Positions 1 through 10,250 are shown, counted from the stretch's first letter. The stretch: DNA of 26,091 bases from Diplocarpon mali (GCA_024741835.1 JAENRP010000481.1:1-26091); one strand, 5' to 3'. The notes: generated by a model from the letters alone, not told the origin. Program-made: numbers and translations.

Positions 1-292
1 AAATCTACCTTTAGGATTCTTAGTTATTATCTACTAAAGCTCTTAAGCTAAGCTTATTTAATATATTTAGCAAATCCTTAGCAGTTATATTAGCTATTAA
101 AGTAGAAGTAGACAAATTAGTAGAAGGAATACAAGAGGCTATTCTCGCGTATTTAATAAGTATCTTTTAAATTGCTATTTTAATACCTTTGCTCTTAAAG
201 TAAAGCTTTAAATTGTCGAACTATTATTGCTAATTCTTTCGAGAGAGTTAGAGGTCTTTAGGTCTAGTATTTCAATCGGAATCAGAAGCCAT
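1..292 (-). pseudogene. Copia-2a gag, N-terminal part, runs off the left edge
   Basis: This is the start of a Copia-type gag frame on the minus strand. It matches, as reverse complement, the plus-strand frame beginning at 24697, so the two are copies of one family. The start codon is the ATG at 292-290 (reading MASDS, then a stop in place of an Arg/Gln-type codon). The same codon is ATA in the right-hand copy, so this copy fixes the start. Downstream residues include NTRPKDL and a helical, Lys-rich segment typical of a capsid N-terminus. Several in-frame TAA, TAG and TGA codons make it non-functional. The rest of gag and pol lies outside the window. The Copia assignment rests on the longer right-hand copy, which reaches the protease region. 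Confidence 0.7.
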
Positions 293-361
293 TACCGTTT
301 CGAATAGAATTATATTAAAATCAAATAAATTAAATAGTTAAAGGCACTTCTCCTATCAAAA
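293..361 (-). other. Copia-2a untranslated leader between LTR and gag
   Basis: Short stretch between the inferred LTR end and the gag start, conserved with 24625-24696 of the right-hand copy. It should hold the primer binding site, but no convincing tRNA complement could be read, so the LTR end is uncertain by some tens of bases. Confidence 0.4.
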
Positions 362-891
362 GGTTGAAATGATTAAATAGCAGGTGTTATAAAAGTATTA
401 AATAGGGAGGAAGTCCTTTTATTAAAAAGGGTTTTTAGGCTATAACGCAAGGAATTATACCTCTTATAAAATATAGTAAAGTAAGGAATTATACCTTTTG
501 TAGTACTAAAGGGTTATAGAATAAGGAATCATACCTCTTGTAATATAGGTTGGCTAAATAGGGAATTATACCTCCTATTCGCCGATTGCTTGCCTCTTAC
601 TATAAGTCTCATTCAACTTCCTACTAATAGTTGCAGCGCAAGTGCTTTCCAAGGGAAGTTAATAATCTATTATCGGTCTATCTAAGGCTTATAACCTATT
701 AAGCTTAAGTAAGTCGGCGCAGTAGGTAAAGGAGGCTTCTAAAGGTCGATAGTCGATATATTAGTAAGAGTTAAGGAAGGAAGGTTACCCCTTTCTTCCT
801 TATAACTATATATATATTAATATCCTACTGACTAAGCAGTAGGGTCATATGATAATATATCAGAGTGATAGCTATATCACCCATCTCAACA
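362..891 (-). repeat. 5' LTR of Copia-2a
   Basis: Reading the minus strand from 891, the LTR starts TGTTGAGATGGG, and it aligns along its whole length with the right-hand LTR at 24086-24624. The outer edge at 891/892 is sharp, because position 892 resumes the TRIM LTR sequence. The inner end near 362 is inferred from a TTTCAAC motif that mirrors the TGTTGA start. Within the LTR, a 17-bp motif of the form AAGAGGTATGATTCCTT occurs four times (about 449-465, 482-499, 522-539 and 561-577 on the opposite strand). The matching 3' LTR is not in the window. Confidence 0.72.
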
Positions 892-954
892 TATTCTAAG
901 GATGAATCGGGCCCCTTGTATTGCGCTATACTATATTATACTTATGCTATCATA
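892..954 (+). repeat. Remnant of TRIM 5' LTR (left copy)
   Basis: Only the last 63 bp remain, starting TATTCTAAGGATGAATC and ending GCTATCATA. They align with the end of the complete LTR at 1815-2018, where the last bases are GCTATCACA. The missing part should lie beyond Copia-2a, to the left of the window. Confidence 0.78.
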
Positions 955-1814
955 TTATATTCAATTCCTTAGTCTTTAAACGCAGGCTATAGTATACGTA
1001 CGTTTGTTTATCTACGTTTATTCGCTATAATACGTTTGTTTGTTTGTATATACCTATTTGGATCGGTGAATTAGTCGTTGACCTCTATTCCGATCACTTA
1101 CGTTTATTCATTCATTCGTTTGCCCTTTAATACTCGAATACGCCTCCTTCTCTTGCTTCGACCTACTTTTGCTTAAATCGCCCTACTTAAGTAAATAAAC
1201 CTTTTTTCACTTTAAACCGACTTCCTCTTATACTAGCTCGAATATGCTATACTTTAAGTACTACTATTACTACGCTACCCTCTTAGCTACTATAGCCTTT
1301 CTATTCGAATATATTATACTTCGAATACTCTACCTTACGATTCGTCGGCTACTGCAGCTTCTTCTTCTTTAAGCCGCCATACCTTAAATACACCTCTTCG
1401 CAGTATGCTTCTTCGCTAAGCCTTTTGCAGAGCTCATATGCTGCTATACGCCTTCTTCTTCTTCGGCATCTTCGGAAGCCGTATCGACCTCGACTTGGGC
1501 CGTCACCCCTGAGCTACCTTTACCTTTATAGCATGCCGACCTCCTTGCCGTACGATAGCTCTTTAGCACTTATTTTTCGCAATAAACCTTAGGATTTTTC
1601 GACTAAGGGGCATAAGGGCTATATATATAAGGGTTATATAGGCCAGCTAGTACAGCAGTTGCAAGAGGATCCGGATATATAGGCTGAAGTATACTAGCGC
1701 TATAAAGTATATAAGAAGGTATATAGATCTGCGATCCGGATAAAGGACCTAGGAATAACCTTTAAGAGTTCTTTAAGAAAGCTAAAGGCTAGCTTTTTTC
1801 AAAGGGGGAGATGA
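955..1814 (+). pseudogene. TRIM internal region with small relic reading frame
   Basis: The internal region has no recognisable retrotransposon enzyme. A frame covering roughly 1300-1814 is largely open and ends within the polypurine tract. It holds a segment reading SLALIFRNKP, then a stop, then DFSTKGHKGY, followed by QLVQQLQEDPD and a basic tail (KVYKKVYRSA). The same peptide order can be read on the minus strand of the right copy (about 18934-19200), which suggests a once-coding sequence. The two copies differ by length changes upstream: about 36 bp missing here near 1430, and about 14 bp extra near 1470. The N-terminal part is therefore not conserved in frame. The amino-terminal third (955-1290) is rich in CGTTTGTTTGT-type runs and looks non-coding. 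Function unknown; a gag-like or RNA-binding role would be a guess. Confidence 0.45.
1801..1812 (+). other. Polypurine tract of TRIM left copy
   Basis: AAAGGGGGAGA lies just before the TATAACAG start of the 3' LTR, as expected for the primer of plus-strand DNA synthesis. The right copy has the equivalent tract on the minus strand. Confidence 0.6.
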
Positions 1815-2018
1815 TATAACAGTTATTACCTAATTAAGGATCATATGCTTCGATCACCTGATTAGGCGTACGCTTAGACTAGCGCCCTCGCTTAGCGCAT
1901 ATATATATATATACTATAGATTCCTTATACCTTAGAGCTTCCCTCCTTAATTGAATATTCTAAGGATGAATCAGGCCCCTTATATTGCGCTATGCTGTAT
2001 TATGCTTGTGCTATCACA
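1815..2018 (+). repeat. TRIM 3' LTR (left copy), complete
   Basis: 204 bp beginning TATAACAG (TGTAACAG before G to A change) and ending GCTATCACA. It carries a TA-rich promoter-like run near 1900-1915 after a GCGCTAAGCG-type box (antisense CGCTTAGCGC). It aligns with both LTRs of the right-hand copy. The base after 2018 resumes the Copia-1 pol frame. Confidence 0.82.
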
Positions 2019-3300
2019 TTCTCTGCATCTTAAACTATCGGATCCTAGTATTAGGCTGCAGCTAACAAATCGAAGGAAGCTTCTAGCTGGCAAATCGTAG
2101 CTAAATAAGCTCCTTTTGCTCTTTGCTCTAGGTATTATTACTTATAGCCCTTTTAAGAAGTATCGACTAGTTCTAGCCTTTAGCCTTAGCCCTTTTATCG
2201 TATATATACTATATCCCCTTTTTAGGAAATAATATACCTGTTAAAAGCCAGTGATTCAGTGCTCGACAGGTATTGTATTAGCTTTATAAGGAATCCTACC
2301 CTTTTAATCTTGTCCTTTTCCTTTTTTAAGAAGTCTGCCTCTCTAAGTATTAAGGTATTATCTATCTATATTTCTATTATGCTAAAAAGGGGAGAAGTAC
2401 TTAAGGTTACTAATAGACAAGGGTTATAAGTTGAGTTGGCTATACTAAGATTACTGCGATAGTACTTATAGTAGGTGCTAAACTAATGATTTCCTAATTT
2501 GGGAATGCTATAGAGTAGTAGTACTACTTTAAAGACCGTACTTATAAGGAATAGCTTAGCGATATCTTATAAGGGAAATACAAATATATTATATAGTAGC
2601 TTTAAAGCTGCTTAGGCATATACTTATATAATATCCTATAGGCCGAGAATACCCTTCATCCCTTATTCTTTAAAGTGTTCTTATATTAATACCGAAAGTG
2701 ATACTAAAAGGCATTAGCTTACTTATTAGATAGTTGGGAATTAAGTGATTATACCTTCCTCCTTCTTACTAGTATTATTCTAAGCCTATATAATTAGGCG
2801 TGATTTCTCAAATAGGTAATCTATCTCCTTCCCCTTTATCTTATTAACTATTCTCAATTTGAAGATCCTCTTGCCTTTTACCGCAGGGTCTTTTTTATTT
2901 ATTGGTATAAATACCCCCTTATTCATTAGCCCTTAGTACTCTTTTAAGCGAGATTGCTAAAAAGGGCGCCTAGAAGTAGTAATCTTGCCTTTTGCCTATA
3001 GCTTCTGCGACAGTTCCTGGTCCTTATTCTCCTTCTTTATTAGGAATACCTCTGATTTGGCTATATATAGCTTATTATCTGCTTTAAAGGATATCTATAT
3101 TTTAATATTATAATTATTATCGATTATAAGAAGGCCGGAAATAGGCTTAATAAAGGGAACCTCTACTCTTAGCGATTGCTTATAGCTATTAAGTTGCGGC
3201 TTAACTAAGTAAGAGGGCTCTACTTCTTTATTAATATCGGTTGCGTTCTACTCCCTTTCGGTGGTCGTTCGATCCTTAGGTTTAGTTCCTTTAGTTTCCT
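2019..3300 (-). pseudogene. Copia-1 reverse transcriptase and start of RNase H
   Basis: The conceptual translation shows the Copia RT core in order: GVFIPINKKDPAVKGKRIF (about 2960-2860), then VNKIKGKE and FEKSRL (about 2800), a QFPTI motif, then LLYSIPKLGNH followed by a stop where Trp is expected (about 2480-2530). The block that normally contains the catalytic Asp pair reads IDNTLIL (about 2350-2376), so one Asp has become Asn. Past it, LAFNRY and the RNase H-proximal block GAYLATICQLEASFDL (about 2050-2135) are clear. The frame stops at 2018/2019, where the TRIM is inserted. Stops are nearly all TAG or TAA. Not functional. Confidence 0.85.
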
Positions 3301-4560
3301 TTTAGCAGTTTTCTTTATTATCGATTTTAAATAGGCGTACGCTTATCGACTTAAAGTGCTTTATTCTACTACTGATATTGATTATATAGGTTTTATTCTC
3401 TAAGCCTAAGAACTCGAATAGGCCTATCTATCCTCCCTTCTCTTAATATACTAATACTAGGTCTTTTAGCCTTAAATCGTAGATATAAGTGGTTTTAAGG
3501 CCATTCCTTATACTTAAAGCGTTATTGACCTTGCGAGTAGTATAGATCTTCCTCACTTCCTTTATAGCCTTTTTAATTATTGCCGCCCTTTATTCTACTA
3601 ACGGATTTAGTAGATCTAGTTCAATTAGCCTCAGATATGCCTTGAAAATAAATAAGGTAGGAATCATCCTATTAAGCCCTGCTATATTATTAACTGCTTT
3701 AATAGCTATTTGCAGCCTCTTATTATCGCTTAATCAGGGGTATTTAGCTATTATTATTTTAAAAGCATATCTTAAAGGGCGATAATACCGTTTAACCTTA
3801 CTAATAGAGTAGTACGCCTTTATAAGAACTAGTTTAAGAGTTATTCCTATAGATCTTAAAGAGCTTTTGAACTCTGCTAAGTTGAAGTTAGTGCTATAGT
3901 CGTATACTATAAAATCAGAAGGTCTAATATACGTATCTAGTTAAGCTAATTTAAGGGCTTAAAATACTATATCAGTCGAATATGCTCCTATTCCCTTTTA
4001 TAAGAACCTTGCGGCTTTAAATCCTATTGCTTCATTAACTATATAAAGGGCGTTCCTTCTACTAAATTAAGTAATATTAATATATATAGTATAATTAAAG
4101 TCGATATCGTCTTATAACTTAAATCGGAATCTATAAAGGGCGTTGGTATAAAGTTAGCAGTATCGGCATATTTCCCTTACTTTCGCTATAATGCTAGAGT
4201 CTATATTATAACCGGCCTAATTCAAGAGGTATTTAAGGCGCTTTATTAAAGGATATTCGAATCTTTTATATAGCCTTTAAATCTCCATTTCTATTAAGTG
4301 GCATATATTAATTATACCTTCTAAAGTTATCAGAAGTTGCTTTATTATATTAAGTAAAAGCTATAGGTGCCTATGTTTTCTAACGATTAAGTGTTTCTCC
4401 TTACTGATTATAAGCAAATTGCATAGATTATCGTATTTAACTCCCATTTTATCAAGTTATTATAAGCAGACTAAAAACGGTATATCTACCTTTATAATTA
4501 AGAACTCTATAAGACTTGCTAGTATTTAAATAGTTGTCTTGCCGATTGCATTTCGCAAAC
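3300..4560 (-). pseudogene. Copia-1 integrase
   Basis: Relic of the DDE integrase that would insert the element's cDNA. Reading the minus strand, a zinc-binding N-terminal part (CHLIEME, YKRFEYPLIKRL, KICRYC) lies around 4150-4320. In the core, the first Asp region reads TIYINIT (Asp changed to Asn, about 4065-4095). The second reads VYDYSTNF (Asp kept, about 3885-3915). The catalytic Glu region reads SKVKRYYRPLR, with Lys in place of Glu (about 3783-3815). The C-terminal part includes VNNIAGLNRMIPTL and KEVRKIYTTRKVNNAL (about 3520-3690) and a KGG box (about 3430). Two of three catalytic residues are gone. Confidence 0.82.
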
Positions 4561-5130
4561 CTACCCTAAAGGTAATTTTATACTTTTTAGCGCTAAGTAG
4601 AGCTAGAACTGCGTCCTATATATTTTATAAGGCTTTAAATTAGTTAATTCCTCTTATATTTTTATTTAAGGCGCCTATATCAATTAGGAATCTTTAAAAG
4701 AACTGATCTATCTACTAGGTTATAAATACCTTAGGGTCCGTTTATATAGGTTTATTAACCCTTATTATTAAGAGGTATTTAGCCTTTTGCTTTTTAAGCT
4801 AGTTAAGCATAGTTCTTAAGTCATATTCCTTCTTAAAAGCTAAGAATACTATAGTAAAGTTGATATTACTATCCTTAGGGTTACTATTTACCTAGTCCTC
4901 CTCTTCTAAAGACGTTTCTTATTTATCTTTATTAGTCCTATTGCCTTCCGAATATACTCTATTATCCTCTTGAGCTAGGTATACCTTATATATTTTATCT
5001 ATTAGCTTATACCCTTTAGCTTATTAGCTTGCTATATAGTAAGACCTCTAGGCAGCTCTTTCTTCTTTCGAATGCTTGCTACTATAGCAGTCCTTTTTCT
5101 AGCATATAATACACCCTATATAGCCTGGTT
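4560..5130 (-). pseudogene. Copia-1 zinc knuckle and aspartic protease region
   Basis: A retroviral-type zinc knuckle reads CIICQKKDCYSSKHS (about 5113-5070); here the cysteines are still present. About 400 bp further in coding direction, FLIDIGALNKNIRG (about 4695-4655) occupies the place of the LDTGA-type active site, with Asp kept and Thr replaced by Ile. The intervening segment is acidic and charged. This placement, knuckle then protease then integrase, fits Copia. Confidence 0.75.
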
Positions 5131-6751
5131 TTAATTAGAAGGTTATTCTTCTCTTATTACCTTAGGTAAACTTTATCTTTTTATTTGAAAAGTATGCTAT
5201 AGATTACCTTTACTCCTTAGCCAAATGATATTAGGGTCTATTAATAGCTAGACTAAGGTGCTAGGGTCTAGATAGTCCGTCTTAGGCAACTACTCTTGCG
5301 CAAGCTTATAAGCTATCTAATAGAGCTGGGAATATTGCTAATAGCTTAAAAAGTGCTATTTGGAATAGCCGATTCTTAGAAATACCTTATATAAGTCTAT
5401 CTTTAATAGATCGATTATTCCTTATACTAGTATATAGGCCTAATTGTAAGTTTTGCAGCTCTTTAGTATAGTTCTTAAGTTAGGTTAAGATCGGTTTCTC
5501 CTTCTAATAGTCTTCTTATCGGAATAGGTCAAATGTTAATCGAAACCACCTTTTTAAGAATCTACTACTTCTCTCTTTAGTCTTATAATTGGCCCGAATA
5601 GCCTCTATTAGGTTAGCAAACTTGAAGTTTTTATTTTATAAGTACTAATAGTAGTAGGTTAAGGCTAAGTCTTATAGTATAAAAGGAAACGCTTTATATT
5701 ATATACTTTAGTCTATAAAGGCTCTTTGGCATAAATCGGCGAATATCTAAAGCTTCTTATTAAGGTGATCTTTCTTACTTAAGTATTGAATTTCCTTAGT
5801 ATATATCTTACTTAAATTTATAAGAGTTTTAGCCTAATTTAAAGTCAAAGGTTCTATAATATACTAGGATAGTTGAGCGTCGCTTTAGTTTAGGTCTAAA
5901 AGCGCTCTTAAACCCCTCCTTATAGCAAAGGGTAGTAATAATCCATTTCTCAATTAGATTAGCAGTATTAGTATTAGATTTGAGATCTCTAGGTATTATA
6001 TAATTAGAGTTTGTCCTAACTAAGGTTAATATAGTATTCTTTTAAGGTTATATTATTCGGTTATTTATTTTAAAGTATCTGCTTTATATAAGTTGTCTTA
6101 TAAAGTATTATTATTATATCTAAGGTGTCCTTGCTAAAGCGAGTCTTAGCATAGTGTCTTCTATTTAACTATAGTAACCCTTTAAGCGAGTAGCTTGCTT
6201 ATTTGTATAGATTCGGCAAATTTTAAAGTAGACTTTGTTTTATATCTTAAAGATTATACTATAATTGAGTTTAGTACTTCTTAGGTCTATGATTTTAGCT
6301 AATCTTTTAGCTACTTATTCCCTTCTTAGTATACTATATTGAAAAGTGCCTAATTGATTGAAACGCCCTTCTTACGCTAAACGTATACTCTATAGTATTA
6401 AAGGTCGTCCCTTAGGCATTATCGAACGTCCTTATCTAATGATTTAAAATTGCTAACTATCCAATCTTAGAACTCCTTTTAAAAGTCCTTAGCAAAGTAT
6501 AACCCTCTCCTTTTACCATTTTATAATATCTTTTAAAAGTTCTTTGCATATAGGTCTTTTAGTCTAAGGGCCTCTTTATTAGGTTGATCCTCCTAAGGTC
6601 TTATATCCCTTTCAAGGTCCTTTAATATCTAGGGTTGCTTTAGATTAAGCGGTATTAATAGTTCCCCCTTAGTTATTTCCTAATATTATTCAGATATTAC
6701 TTTACGCCTTAATAGGGTTTAAAAGAAGTCTAATATAATTGTATTTTGCAT
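5130..6751 (-). pseudogene. Copia-1 gag
   Basis: Capsid-type gag relic. The start chosen is the ATG at 6751-6749, about 30 bp beyond the PBS, giving MQNTIILDFF and then a stop. The frame continues with a charged N-terminal half (VISE, LNLKQP, LKDLERDI, EALRLKDLYAKNF) and is interrupted by TAA and TAG at likely former Gln or Trp positions. Read by eye, the N-terminal third is clear; the middle part (about 5200-6300) is more degraded and was not read codon by codon. It leads without a visible frame break into the zinc knuckle near 5113. Confidence 0.65.
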
Positions 6752-6774
6752 ATTATTATACTATTATCTAATTG

Positions 6775-6790
6775 TAATTAGGATACTAAT
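6775..6790 (-). other. Copia-1 primer binding site
   Basis: Directly inside the LTR end, the minus strand reads ATTAGTATCCTAATTAC. This is the common Copia PBS form (TTGGTATCCGAG-like) after TGG to TAG change. It fixes the LTR end at 6791. Confidence 0.6.
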
Positions 6791-7348
6791 TGCACTCTAG
6801 TTTTACCCTAATTATAATATATAATAGAACGCAAGTAGAAGAGGATAGTATCTACCTTTAAAGTAATAACTCTATTTAAATTCGCATACCTTTCGCCTTT
6901 TCCCCTTTAGTAGTAACTGATATTACTTTATACATTTAGGTTAGTATTTAAAGTAAGCCGGAAATATAATCAAGTACTCCTTAAATTAAGAAAGAATTCT
7001 TCAATTTAATAACCTTACTATCTATAGTAAAGGTGCTACTACTAATTAGTATAGGTTTTATACCAATAATCGATATTTATATAAATATAATTAAGTACTT
7101 ATTATTAAAAAGAATCTATTATAATATCTATCTATCTCTATATAACTAAGATAGTACCTTTATACCTATAAATGTCCTCCCTCTTATAGTCCCTCCTAGC
7201 CGCATATAGATATCCTTCCGAAGTCCTCCAGCTAAATAGCCGTCCGAAATATATATAAAACCCCTTATATCGCATATGGTATAGCTGTGTAGGATGACCC
7301 TAGGAACAAGGGCAGCTTGCCTCTTGCATAGGAATCTGCGTACCAACA
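6791..7348 (-). repeat. 5' LTR of Copia-1
   Basis: About 558 bp. On the minus strand it starts TGTTGGTACGCAG at 7348 and ends GTGCA at 6791, directly before the PBS. A promoter-like TATATATAT run lies near 7250-7265. The end at 7348 is read from the TGTTGG start and is less certain, because no second LTR is in the window to align with it. A minus-strand open stretch of 67 codons (7146-7349) inside the LTR has no gag-like character and is taken as chance. Confidence 0.6.
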
Positions 7349-7500
7349 TCCTCCTATAGGATCTTCCTTCCTTAGTATAATAATTATATATAATCGCATA
7401 GGTCTCCTACTCCTACTATTATAACGCAGGGCTAATACATAGTAGTAGAAACAATTACTACTACTACTACTAACTACTATAAGTAAGTTTACCCTAGTCT
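7349..7500. other. Spacer with a CTA trinucleotide run
   Basis: About 150 bp between the Copia-1 LTR and the cysteine-rich relic. It contains a short (CTA)n-type simple repeat at about 7457-7475. It may hold the 5' end or promoter of the following relic, but no start codon or TATA box can be assigned. Confidence 0.4.
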
Positions 7501-8445
7501 AAGGTCGAATCGCGTCTAATATATATAATATCGATCCCTTTGCTATTAGGCGCCCTTGCGGTAGCCTACCGCGTAAACTGCTATTAGTACGTACAGCGCC
7601 TTATATGCGATATCGCATATAAGTGCGAGTTTGAATTAGAGCGTAGTAAGAAGTACTATTAGTGCTAGGAGCAGAAGGTAGAGTATATCCTTATAAGTAT
7701 CCCGAATCGAGTCTAGAGTTTTAATTGCGCTAATACTTATTTATAGCTTTCCTCCTATATTAGTAAGGAGTTCGCAGCGCTATCCGCGGCCCTTAAGGAG
7801 TAGTAGGAGGAGGCTGCCTAATAGCAAGAGGAGGACGATAGTAGCGACGATAATAACGCGCAAGCAGTTTCGGTAAGGAACTGCAAGATGCTCTATTAAA
7901 AGGCGGTCTAGCGCGCCTGGATCTTTATTAACCTCTTACTAGTAGCTAGTGCAAAGGCTCTGATTAGCTGCTCTTAACTTAAGCGTGCTAGCCTTGCGGA
8001 GCTTTGCTTTATAGTTAAGGCTATAGTAAGCTAGCTAAAAGGAGTCTAAGCGATAGTTGCTATAAGTTAAACTCGAATTAGTATTAAATCGATCGCTGAC
8101 TTTTTAATAGGAGCGCAGCGACTTTATTAAGTCTTAGCTAATAAGGTTAAAGTAATCCAGCCGAACTATATTAGGCCTCTTAAGGTCTATTGCCGCATTA
8201 GTAGAGCAGACTACTATAGTAGCAGAGTCTCTTATAAGGAGAGAAGGGCTTATAGTAGCAAGGGTAGCATTAGGCGCGGCGGCTAGTAAGGCGGTACTAG
8301 CGGTAGCAAAAGGAGGTCAGGGTTATTCCAAGCGGAAGTATAGACAGAAGCCGAGCTCTAGCTTTAAAACGGAATTGGAGCTCGTCTCCTTAAGCGCAAA
8401 GGAGGAGAGGTCAAAGGAATTATAAGAGGAGGAGGCAGTAGGCCT
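7501..8445 (+). pseudogene. Cysteine-rich relic reading frame, antisense to the neighbouring chromovirus
   Basis: One plus-strand frame (codons starting at positions such as 7579 and 7624) runs for about 315 codons with no visible frameshift. It is broken only by TAA and TAG, mostly where Gln or Trp codons are likely. An N-terminal cluster keeps Cys at 7579, 7606, 7624 and 7663, with Tyr codons at neighbouring places that may be former Cys; a segment reads AYKCEFELERSKK. Next come an Ala/Glu-rich helical part (KEFAALSAALKE, EEDDSSDDNNAQ) and a basic Gly/Arg/Ser-rich tail (YSSKGSIRRGG, SGSKRRSG, LLKRKGGEVKG). The layout, a small zinc-binding-like cluster followed by an acidic coiled region and basic tail, suggests a nucleic-acid-binding protein or gag-like product. 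I do not recognise the family. It converges with the Gypsy-1 pol frame and could be an accessory antisense ORF of that element or a separate repeated gene. Confidence 0.5.
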
Positions 8446-8499
8446 AGTATTATTATTTTTCTATTTTTATTATTTTTCTCCCTTTTTTTTATTTATATT

Positions 8500-10250
8500 T
8501 TTAAATTTGTTTACTAACCTATTTCGCATCCGGCCTATTATCTTTTAAATAACTATAATCATTTATACTACTTTCTTAAGCCTTTAGCTAAGCTTATAGG
8601 TTCTAAGGTGGTCTTAGCTTTATAGGATTAGCCTAATAAAAGTCGCGAATCTTATTTAAAAATCTTATAAAATTTAAAGTGCAATACTAACTTAAATTAA
8701 GGTTATAATTAATACATTTGACCTAGTACTTTAGGTTCCCTTAAGATAAGCGTATACTTAGTATTTTAAATACTTTATACTCTTCCTACTTAGCGATCTT
8801 TTCTATAGTAGGCTAAGGTTATTTCTAACTTAGCAAAGGGTTCTGCGGATCTTTAAATAGTAGCTTTAGTATAAAGATATTATATATTATAGAACCTATA
8901 GATAGCTTAATTTAATATAAATTGCCTACCTTCTTAAGAACCTTAAAGGGTCTATCCTATTAATTAGCCAGTTTCCTATTAAAGCGGTAGTTCTTAAGAT
9001 TTTTTATTAAAAGGTAGATTATATTTTTAGGTTTCTAATCAATCTCCCTTTAGTATTAATTCGTAGACTTACGCATTTTCTCCTAAGCGCGTTCTATATT
9101 GCCTTTTGCTACTTCCTAAGCTGCGTATATCCTCTCTACTACTAGCCTAGCCTTTACTTAATTTAATCTCTCCTATAGGCTTAATATATTCGAGGAGATC
9201 TAATCCCAACTTATCTAAGGTGCAACTCTATACTTAAGCTAATATAGAATTATACTAATAGAAGCGTAAAGGAGAGTAGATTGCGTATAATCTATTAATA
9301 GAATCAGTTTACTCTAATTATCTTAGTAGTAATTAATAAAAGGCTATAGCCTTAAATTAATATACTTATTTATAATCTCCGTTTAGCTATTAGTCTTCTT
9401 ATAGTATGCTATAAAGAGTTTGATCTTAATACTAATAATATGGCAGAACTCTCTTTAAAATAAGGAGACGAATTAAAGGCCTCGGTCTAAGATAATTATC
9501 TCTAAAGTATAGCTGAATCGATATATCTATTAAATAAACAATCGGGTAGTTCCTTAAGCGTCGATATCTTTTTAATAAAGGATTATAATAGCACTTTTAC
9601 TAAGTCGGTTTATAAAAACCAGGATTCGATTAAAACCGTGCTTATTAGGAGGGAAATCCTTAAAATCTATATATAAGTATTATATAAGATAGTTAAGAAT
9701 AAGGAAGAGCTGCAAAAGGCCTTATTATTTAATTATCTTTAAATGCGAGAATTAATAAGGTCTGCAATTTATAATAAATCTTTTGCAATCCAAACCTATC
9801 CCAACCTAATAGTACTTAGAAGTAAGAAGCTAATAGGTCTTTAAGCTATTAAGGTGCGCGCTTAAAGGTTAGTTATAAGCTTCCTAAATTAGATAAGTGC
9901 ATAAGGGAGTATTATAGCATACGCAAAGACGCTCCTTAAAATAAAGTAATCTGTCTTTTAAAGAGTAGTTTTTAAGGAGGTCGGCGCAAATCTTTTAAAA
10001 GGATTTGCGGTTATTTTAATAAAGCTTTTTAATTAAATCAAAGGAATCCTTAAGTCGATTTAAGGTCAAATCGGGAGTATTAGTTAATATTAGGGCAAGG
10101 GTGCTCTCGGCGGATTCGGCGAGAAATTTATCGGCCAGTTCGGTATTGATTCAAGGGTCCAATTAGGCAGGGGAAATAAAAACTTAGGATCGGCTATCTA
10201 GCTTTGCTTATTTATAAACTAGCATATCTTACTCTTAGCAGCTAAGAATA
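8500..10250 (-). pseudogene. Gypsy-1 integrase and chromodomain
   Basis: The HHCC zinc region reads HLNSLKTY, then YY, stop, VGIGLDCKRF and NCRPC (about 9870-9750), keeping one His and both Cys. The catalytic core keeps all three acidic positions: DFKDFPPDKHGF (about 9675-9639), SDRGLQF (about 9495-9470) and the TEIINKYI block (about 9395-9370). Beyond it, a chromodomain reads EEYKVFKIL (about 8790), then LKYQVKCINYNL and later FYQANPIKL (about 8650-8617). It has the usual order of hydrophobic and aromatic positions, but several expected Trp are stops or Cys. The chromodomain would have steered insertion to modified-histone heterochromatin. Decay by TAG/TAA stops makes it inactive. Confidence 0.84.

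Larger units (their letters stand above)
892..2018 (+). mobile_element. TRIM-like non-autonomous LTR element, left copy, 5'-truncated
   Basis: Small LTR element consisting of a 63-bp remnant of the 5' LTR, an internal part of about 860 bp, and a complete 204-bp 3' LTR. A fuller copy in inverted orientation lies at 18730-19967. Orientation is set by a purine-rich tract (AAAGGGGGAGA, 1801-1811) directly before the 3' LTR. There is no RT, integrase or protease, so it must have been moved by another element's proteins. It interrupts the Copia-1 pol frame at 2018/2019, and Copia-2a interrupts its own 5' LTR. Confidence 0.8.
2019..7348 (-). mobile_element. Copia-1, degenerate Ty1/Copia retrotransposon
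   Basis: Minus-strand element with a 5' LTR (6791-7348), a PBS (about 6775-6790) and one collinear gag-pol relic (2019-6751). Domain order is gag, zinc knuckle, protease, integrase, RT, RNase H. Integrase lies before RT, which is the hallmark of Ty1/Copia. The 3' end of pol and the 3' LTR are absent because the TRIM and then Copia-2a follow at 2018; the rest should lie left of the window. It appears to have inserted next to the cysteine-rich relic at 7501-8445. Confidence 0.85.

Noticed and set aside
401..600. CRISPR-like array from the regularly spaced 17-bp repeats
   Set aside because: The units are too short and imperfect, the spacers unequal, there is no cas-like gene, and the setting is a fungal LTR.
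5200..6300. Host gene hidden in the less readable part of Copia-1 gag
   Set aside because: No frame longer than background was found, and the region is framed by gag start and zinc knuckle in the right order and spacing.
7146..7349. 67-codon minus-strand open frame
   Set aside because: It lies inside the Copia-1 5' LTR on the same strand, has no gag or pol character, and is short enough to be chance in a region with less decay.
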